From positions 9,478,812 through 9,542,811 of the forward strand of contig NC_083604.1 of assembly GCF_029168945.1 (NCBI RefSeq): a DNA stretch of 64,000 nucleotides, given 5' to 3'. The position numbers were made by a program, and so were the translations under genes. Of the stretch, positions 58,997-64,000 are shown one piece after another (within the stretch, counting starts at the first letter, position 1; each line of letters begins with the position of its first letter). The notes beneath the pieces were generated by a model that saw only the letters and a list, made by a program, of their open reading frames with translations, had not been told where the DNA came from and did no database searches. The DNA is from Cannabis sativa. Its lineage: Eukaryota > Streptophyta > Magnoliopsida > Rosales > Cannabaceae.

Positions 58997-59125
58997 CTAA
59001 TCACTACTCCATGCGATTCTTCACGACAGATGTCCATGTCTGAACAATCCCAATAGCATTTTCTTCTTCTTTTTCTTTAAAAAAAAAAAAAATACAAAAC
59101 CCCAGTTAACTTCAAGCTTGTGATA

Positions 59126-61547
59126 ATGAAACCATTTCTTCAAGCTAAAATAATCACTCTCTTAACACTCTTTTCCTTTGGCTTCATTTTGTACCAAACA
59201 CCATGGCCTTTCACTCTATTTCTCTCAATACTATTCTCCTTCGTATACTCCTTTCTCAACCGGTGGCTAGTCCCCGGAGGTTTGGCTTGGTCAAAGTCAA
59301 ACCACCGTTTCTCAAAACTCCAAGGCCCAATGGGCTGGCCCATCTTAGGGACTATACCCGAAATGGGCCCACTGGCTCATCGCAAACTGGCCAACTTGGC
59401 CGCTTCTTTCGACGCGAAACGCGTCATGGCGCTGAGCCTCGGCTTTACGCCAGTCATCATCAGTAGCCACCCGGAAACCGCCAAGGAAATCTTGGGTGGA
59501 TCGTCCTTTACTGACCGTCCGATCAAGGACTCGGCTCGCTTGCTGATGTTCGAGCGAGCCATAGGTTTCGCTCCAGCCGGAACCTATTGGCGCCACCTTA
59601 GGAGAGTCGCAGCCGTTCATATGTTCTCCCCAAGGCGTATTGCCACTCTGGAGGGGCTCCGCCAGCGCGTGGCTGACGAAATGTTGGCGCGCGTGGGGCA
59701 AGAAATGGATGAGAGAGGTGTGGTGGTGGGTCTTAGAGGTATTTTACAAAAGGGTTCTCTTACTAATGTGTTGGAGAGTGTTTTTGGGAGTCGTTTGGGT
59801 TTAGAAAATCAAGCTGGTCAACGTTTAGGGGATATGGTCAACGAAGGATATGAATTAATTTCCAAATTTAATTTGGAGGATTATTTTCCTCTAAAATTTT
59901 TGGACTTTTTTGGGGTCAAAAGAAAGTGCAACATATTAGCGGCTAAGGTCAATGATATCGTGAGTCAAATAGTAAAAGAAAGGAAAATATCATTTGGTAC
60001 TACTGAATCTGAACCTGATGATAATGATTTTCTTAGTGCTTTGCTAGCTTTGCCAAATGAGGACCAATTAAGTGATTCGGACATGGTGGCTATACTATGG
60101 GTAAGCACTCTTTTTTTTACCTCATCAAACTACGAAACACAACCCACACACGTGTGACTAAATTATAAAATTTTAAAGTTTAATTTAACTCAAAGTAAAG
60201 TCCATGATCAAATCCCAAAAGAAAGAGTTAGCCTATGATATGACAAGACATCTCATTAGATACACCCAAACAAAAAAGAGAAAAAGACTTTTTTGGTATG
60301 TAAAGAAGGAACTCCCCTTTTCTGCTTTTGAGAGATAAAAGTTGTAGTGTTTCTTTTGAAGTTGATAGGTAGTGTTTTCTTTTGCAGCTTTGTTATCCTT
60401 AATAAGGCTTTATGATTTTGTCCTTTACGGGTATTTTACTTTCAAACAACTTGTTTTTTTATAACACTTACAGCCCAAAAAACCATTTGACTCATTAGTC
60501 AATCTTTTGAGAAGACAAGGATAGTCACAGCAAACCAATAATCTCCACACCATACCCCAAATCTTAACTCTCCTATGTACCCTCACACAATACATTGTTA
60601 TTATTGAAATATAACTTTATCCCAAAAAAAAAATTGGGTGCCAGACAAATCTTATAGTTGAACTTATTTATCCACTTTGAAAATAATGTTACTCTATAAT
60701 AAATTATAATATGGTATCATGTACAGGAATATGATGTCACTCTATGGTCCATATATTCAAGCTTGAGAATCATAAATGCTTTTCATTTTTATTTGTGCTC
60801 TCCACGTTCTCAATCCATACAAAACATTCCTTATTCCATTGAACTTTAAGCATTGGTGGCCTCTCAATTATTCTATTTATACACTAATACTAGGAATACT
60901 AATATATTTCTAATCATAACTATTTTTATATTCAGGAAATGATATTTCGAGGCACAGATACGGTTGCCATACTTTTGGAATGGATAATGGCCAGGATGGT
61001 TTTGCACCAAGACATGCAAGAAAAAGTACAGCATGAGATTGACACGTGCGTGGGCAACAACAGGCACGTGCGAGAAACTGACATTCCAAACCTTCCATAT
61101 CTCCAAGCTATTGTCAAGGAAGTCCTCCGACTCCACCCACCAGGCCCATTACTCTCATGGGCCCGTCTGGCGGTCCACGATGTCCATATAGACAAGCACT
61201 TCATACCAGCTGGAACAACCGCAATGGTTAACATGTGGGCCATAACTCACGACCCATCCATTTGGGAGGATCCATGGGCTTTCAGGCCCGAGAGATTCAT
61301 GGAAGAAGATGTGACCATAATGGGCTCTGATCTTAGGTTAGCCCCATTTGGATCGGGCCGAAGAGTTTGCCCAGGCAAGGCCCTGGGCCTGGCCACTGTG
61401 CACCTCTGGCTAGCTAGGCTTCTACACCAGTACAAGTGGCTCCCGGCTCAGCCTGTGGACCTCTCCGAGTGCCTGAGGCTGTCCATGGAGATGAAGAACC
61501 CAGTGACGTGTCACGTGGCTCCTCGTTTGAACAATGCATGCCCATAA
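59126..61547 (+). CDS. CYP78A: Cytochrome P450, CYP78A family
   Basis: Two exons, 59126-60100 and 60936-61547, joined in phase 0 across an 835-bp GT-AG intron, give 528 aa, normal for CYP78A. The ATG at 59126 is used because the frame further upstream opens only with GTG. Seen: hydrophobic N-terminal anchor (residues about 7-45); hinge VPGGLAW and [10 protein letters not shown] (about 49-75); I-helix FRGTDT (329-334); K-helix EVLR (387-390); FRPERF (441-446); heme loop [10 protein letters not shown] (463-472) with the ligand cysteine at 470. The single intron just before EMIFRGTDT is the conserved CYP78A position. CYP78A enzymes (such as KLUH) are ER-bound monooxygenases that promote organ and seed growth non-cell-autonomously; the substrate is still debated. 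No defect is seen. The exact subfamily number cannot be fixed by eye. Confidence 0.93.
60101..60935 (+). other. CYP78A intron
   Basis: GTAAGC donor after CTATGG and TATTCAG acceptor before GAAATG. 835 bp, AT-rich, no element recognised inside. Confidence 0.9.
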
Positions 61548-61582
61548 TGAATTATTAATTAATAAGCTATATATATAGTACC

Positions 61583-61613
<31 letters not shown>

Positions 61614-61917
61614 CGTTTGCTGTATGGTCCATATATTAATTATAATTATAAATATGCTTTAATATGTAAAGGAAAACGTAACTATACGTACTAAAGGTCA
61701 TGAAAGATCTTTATAATTGTATCAAAAAAATATATTTAGTTTGTTTTCCTGTAATAATAATTTGAGTGTGGCGAGTGATTAACTAAGTTAGATTGTTAAG
61801 GCCAGGGACTCACCTCAGCCTATATCTTTCTTGTATAATATTATGAAAATAGAACTGTAAATAAATTCTATATATGTATGTTAATTAATATATGTTAATT
61901 TTGATTTTTTTTTTTAC
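61548..61917. other. CYP78A downstream region
   Basis: 3' untranslated/intergenic sequence with a (TTA)n run near 61586-61608. No gene seen. Confidence 0.5.
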
Positions 61918-62369
61918 ATGATCACCTTTTTTTTTTTTTTAATGGAAATATGGCAATTTTATTAAATAGAATCAGCCATTACAATGTTCGTCAACTCAGA
62001 AGGTGAGTTGGTTACATCAAAGATACGTACTGACGAGTAACAAGAGCTCCGAGCAAGGAAATGCGCGGCCTTATTAGCAGTGCGTTTAACAAAAATCAAA
62101 GAGACATTAGATAATTCATCAAGCAAATTCTTACAATCTGAAACCAGAAATCCGAAGTAAGAAGGGAGGCACACCGAGCTATGTATTGCTTGAACAGCAA
62201 CAAGGCAATCTGTCTCAACAATCACCGAAGGCCAAGTCTTAGTCTTGAGCCAACTCAAAACTTCTTTGATACCAATAACTTCAGCCACTTCAGGGGAGGC
62301 ACTTCCGAGAGTAATAAAAGTACGGGCTTCAATCATGATACCATCACAATCTCTAGCTATGATCACCTT
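61918..62369 (-). mobile_element. 5'-truncated LINE tail with RNase H, 11-bp TSD
   Basis: On the minus strand a 130-aa reading matches the RNase H domain at the end of plant non-LTR elements (ASPEVAEVIGIKEVLSWLKT, IVETDCLVAVQAI, ISLIFVKRTANKAAHFLA-like order). It ends in a poly-A tail, seen as poly-T at 61927-61940 on the plus strand. ATGATCACCTT flanks it on both sides (61918-61928 and 62359-62369), the target duplication expected of target-primed insertion with 5' truncation. The stop lies within the element tail. Not an independent gene, although such fragments are often annotated as 'RNase H domain protein'. Confidence 0.75.
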
Positions 62370-62573
62370 AGAAGAGAAGAAAGTACTATTAAAAGGAATA
62401 TCATTCGTTTAAGAAAACTCATTATCTATTTTAAGGATATGTTTAGCTAATTTATGAGTCGCAACATAAAATACGACAAATATTAAGAGAGATACCCTAA
62501 TAAGAAAGATAATAAAATTTTAATGTTTGAGAATAAGATACTTTAAGCCCATCTTAATCCTATTTGTGGTGTT
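62370..62573. other. No gene recognised
   Basis: Short intergenic sequence between the LINE fragment and the LTR-like stretch. Confidence 0.5.
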
Positions 62574-62942
62574 TGTTGAAGTTAGTTATGTCTGGTTAGT
62601 ATTCAGTCAAAACCAGTTAGTTTGTTTAAGCTTCAATTTTGGCAGTTAAGTTAGTTGAGAACATTACTATCTCTCCAACACTCTTAGACATTACCTTATA
62701 AATACCAACATCTTCTATAGTCAGAGACACAATTTAGAATTCTTTCTCCTCCTCTTCTAAATTCTCTCTGTACAAAAATAAAGCTATAGAACTCAATCTT
62801 TAGTGAATTCATAGGTGTTGGTGATTATCACTATTGTAACACCAAGTGTAAATGCATAAAGATTGAAGCCGAAGGTTGTTCCATCCGGAGAGTAAACAGT
62901 TGCCACTGCCAAGCAACTAATCTAATCTCGTTATATTGGTGT
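62574..62942 (+). mobile_element. LTR-like relic
   Basis: Starts TGTTGAAGTTAGTTATG, contains CCTTATAAATACC (near 62695) followed by a pyrimidine-rich leader, which is the layout of a Copia LTR. It is interrupted at 62943 by the Gypsy LTR. Class inferred from layout only. Confidence 0.35.
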
Positions 62943-63821
<879 letters not shown>

Positions 63822-63871
63822 GTTTGGTGCTTTCATTGAGAGCGAGTTGATATCATAACTGATCAAACATC

Positions 63872-64000
63872 ATGGTTAACACGAGGAGAACTCTAATTGC
63901 TCCATCTGTATCATTGGGTCTTCCTCAAGACCCTCTGACTGCAGATCTTGATGTCCATGTTCCAGCCGCTACTGGAATTCCCATGAACACCGCAAATGTG
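63872..64000 (+). CDS. Start of Gypsy gag (partial, runs off window)
   Basis: The ATG follows the primer region by 28 bp. The reading MVNTRRTLIAPSVSLGLPQD and onwards is open to the window end (43 codons). It resembles the gag start of the other Tat element (MVETRSTRQPRPLEDAQD at 25049) in the MVxTR start and acidic low-complexity character. The function is a structural capsid protein if intact. Confidence 0.65.
   Translation, partial: MVNTRRTLIAPSVSLGLPQDPLTADLDVHVPAATGIPMNTANV

Noticed and set aside
59120..59125. Upstream GTG start for the P450
   Set aside because: Plant nuclear genes start at ATG; the first in-frame ATG is at 59126.

Overview
This is a eudicot nuclear window: AT-rich, GT-AG introns, two intact plant genes, and most of the rest transposable-element sequence. 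The mix of elements and the two host proteins would fit Rosales (for example Cannabaceae), but I cannot fix the species by reading. I recognise no bacterial genes, CRISPR array, intact tRNA or rRNA.

Layout. 1-5644: internal region of a Copia-like, probably non-autonomous LTR element on the minus strand (runs off the left edge), its shortened LTR, then an oppositely oriented solo LTR of the same family. 5645-8420: AT-rich repeat units, a Mutator-like MITE and a roughly 1-kb non-autonomous element. 8493-10831: intact six-exon TOM20, the plant mitochondrial import receptor. 10832-18350: small non-autonomous elements (one hAT MITE with subterminal repeats), a broken minus-strand hAT transposase, and simple or palindromic repeats. 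18350-23740: a decayed minus-strand Tat-type Gypsy pol split by a foreign insertion of about 2.8 kb.

24206-46288: a nested retrotransposon with exact boundaries (780/781-bp LTRs, 5-bp target duplication GTAGC). It is a Tat-lineage Ty3/Gypsy element with gag-pol in one frame on the plus strand (six in-frame stops, no frameshift, two RNase H domains, integrase cut off after its zinc finger). Downstream, in antisense, lies an intact spliced gene of 985 codons with its own TATA box and a probable 5'UTR intron. Between the two sits an 11-kb tandem of the Copia-like element (internal-LTR-internal-LTR) whose left LTR is missing.

46289-58600: no host gene recognised. It holds a CACTA-like element, a MITE nested inside another MITE, a rearranged insertion of plastid DNA (psaI, rpoC2, rpoB and a probable trnG intron end; 51480-54430), and three copies of a foldback MITE. 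59126-61547: intact two-exon CYP78A cytochrome P450 of 528 aa, with TATA box and G-box upstream. 61918-62369: 5'-truncated LINE tail (RNase H) with an 11-bp target duplication. 62943-64000: 5' LTR and gag start of another Tat-type Gypsy element, cut by the window edge.

TOM20 and CYP78A are unrelated housekeeping and developmental genes about 48 kb apart. The space between them was built by successive insertions, and the nesting gives their relative order.
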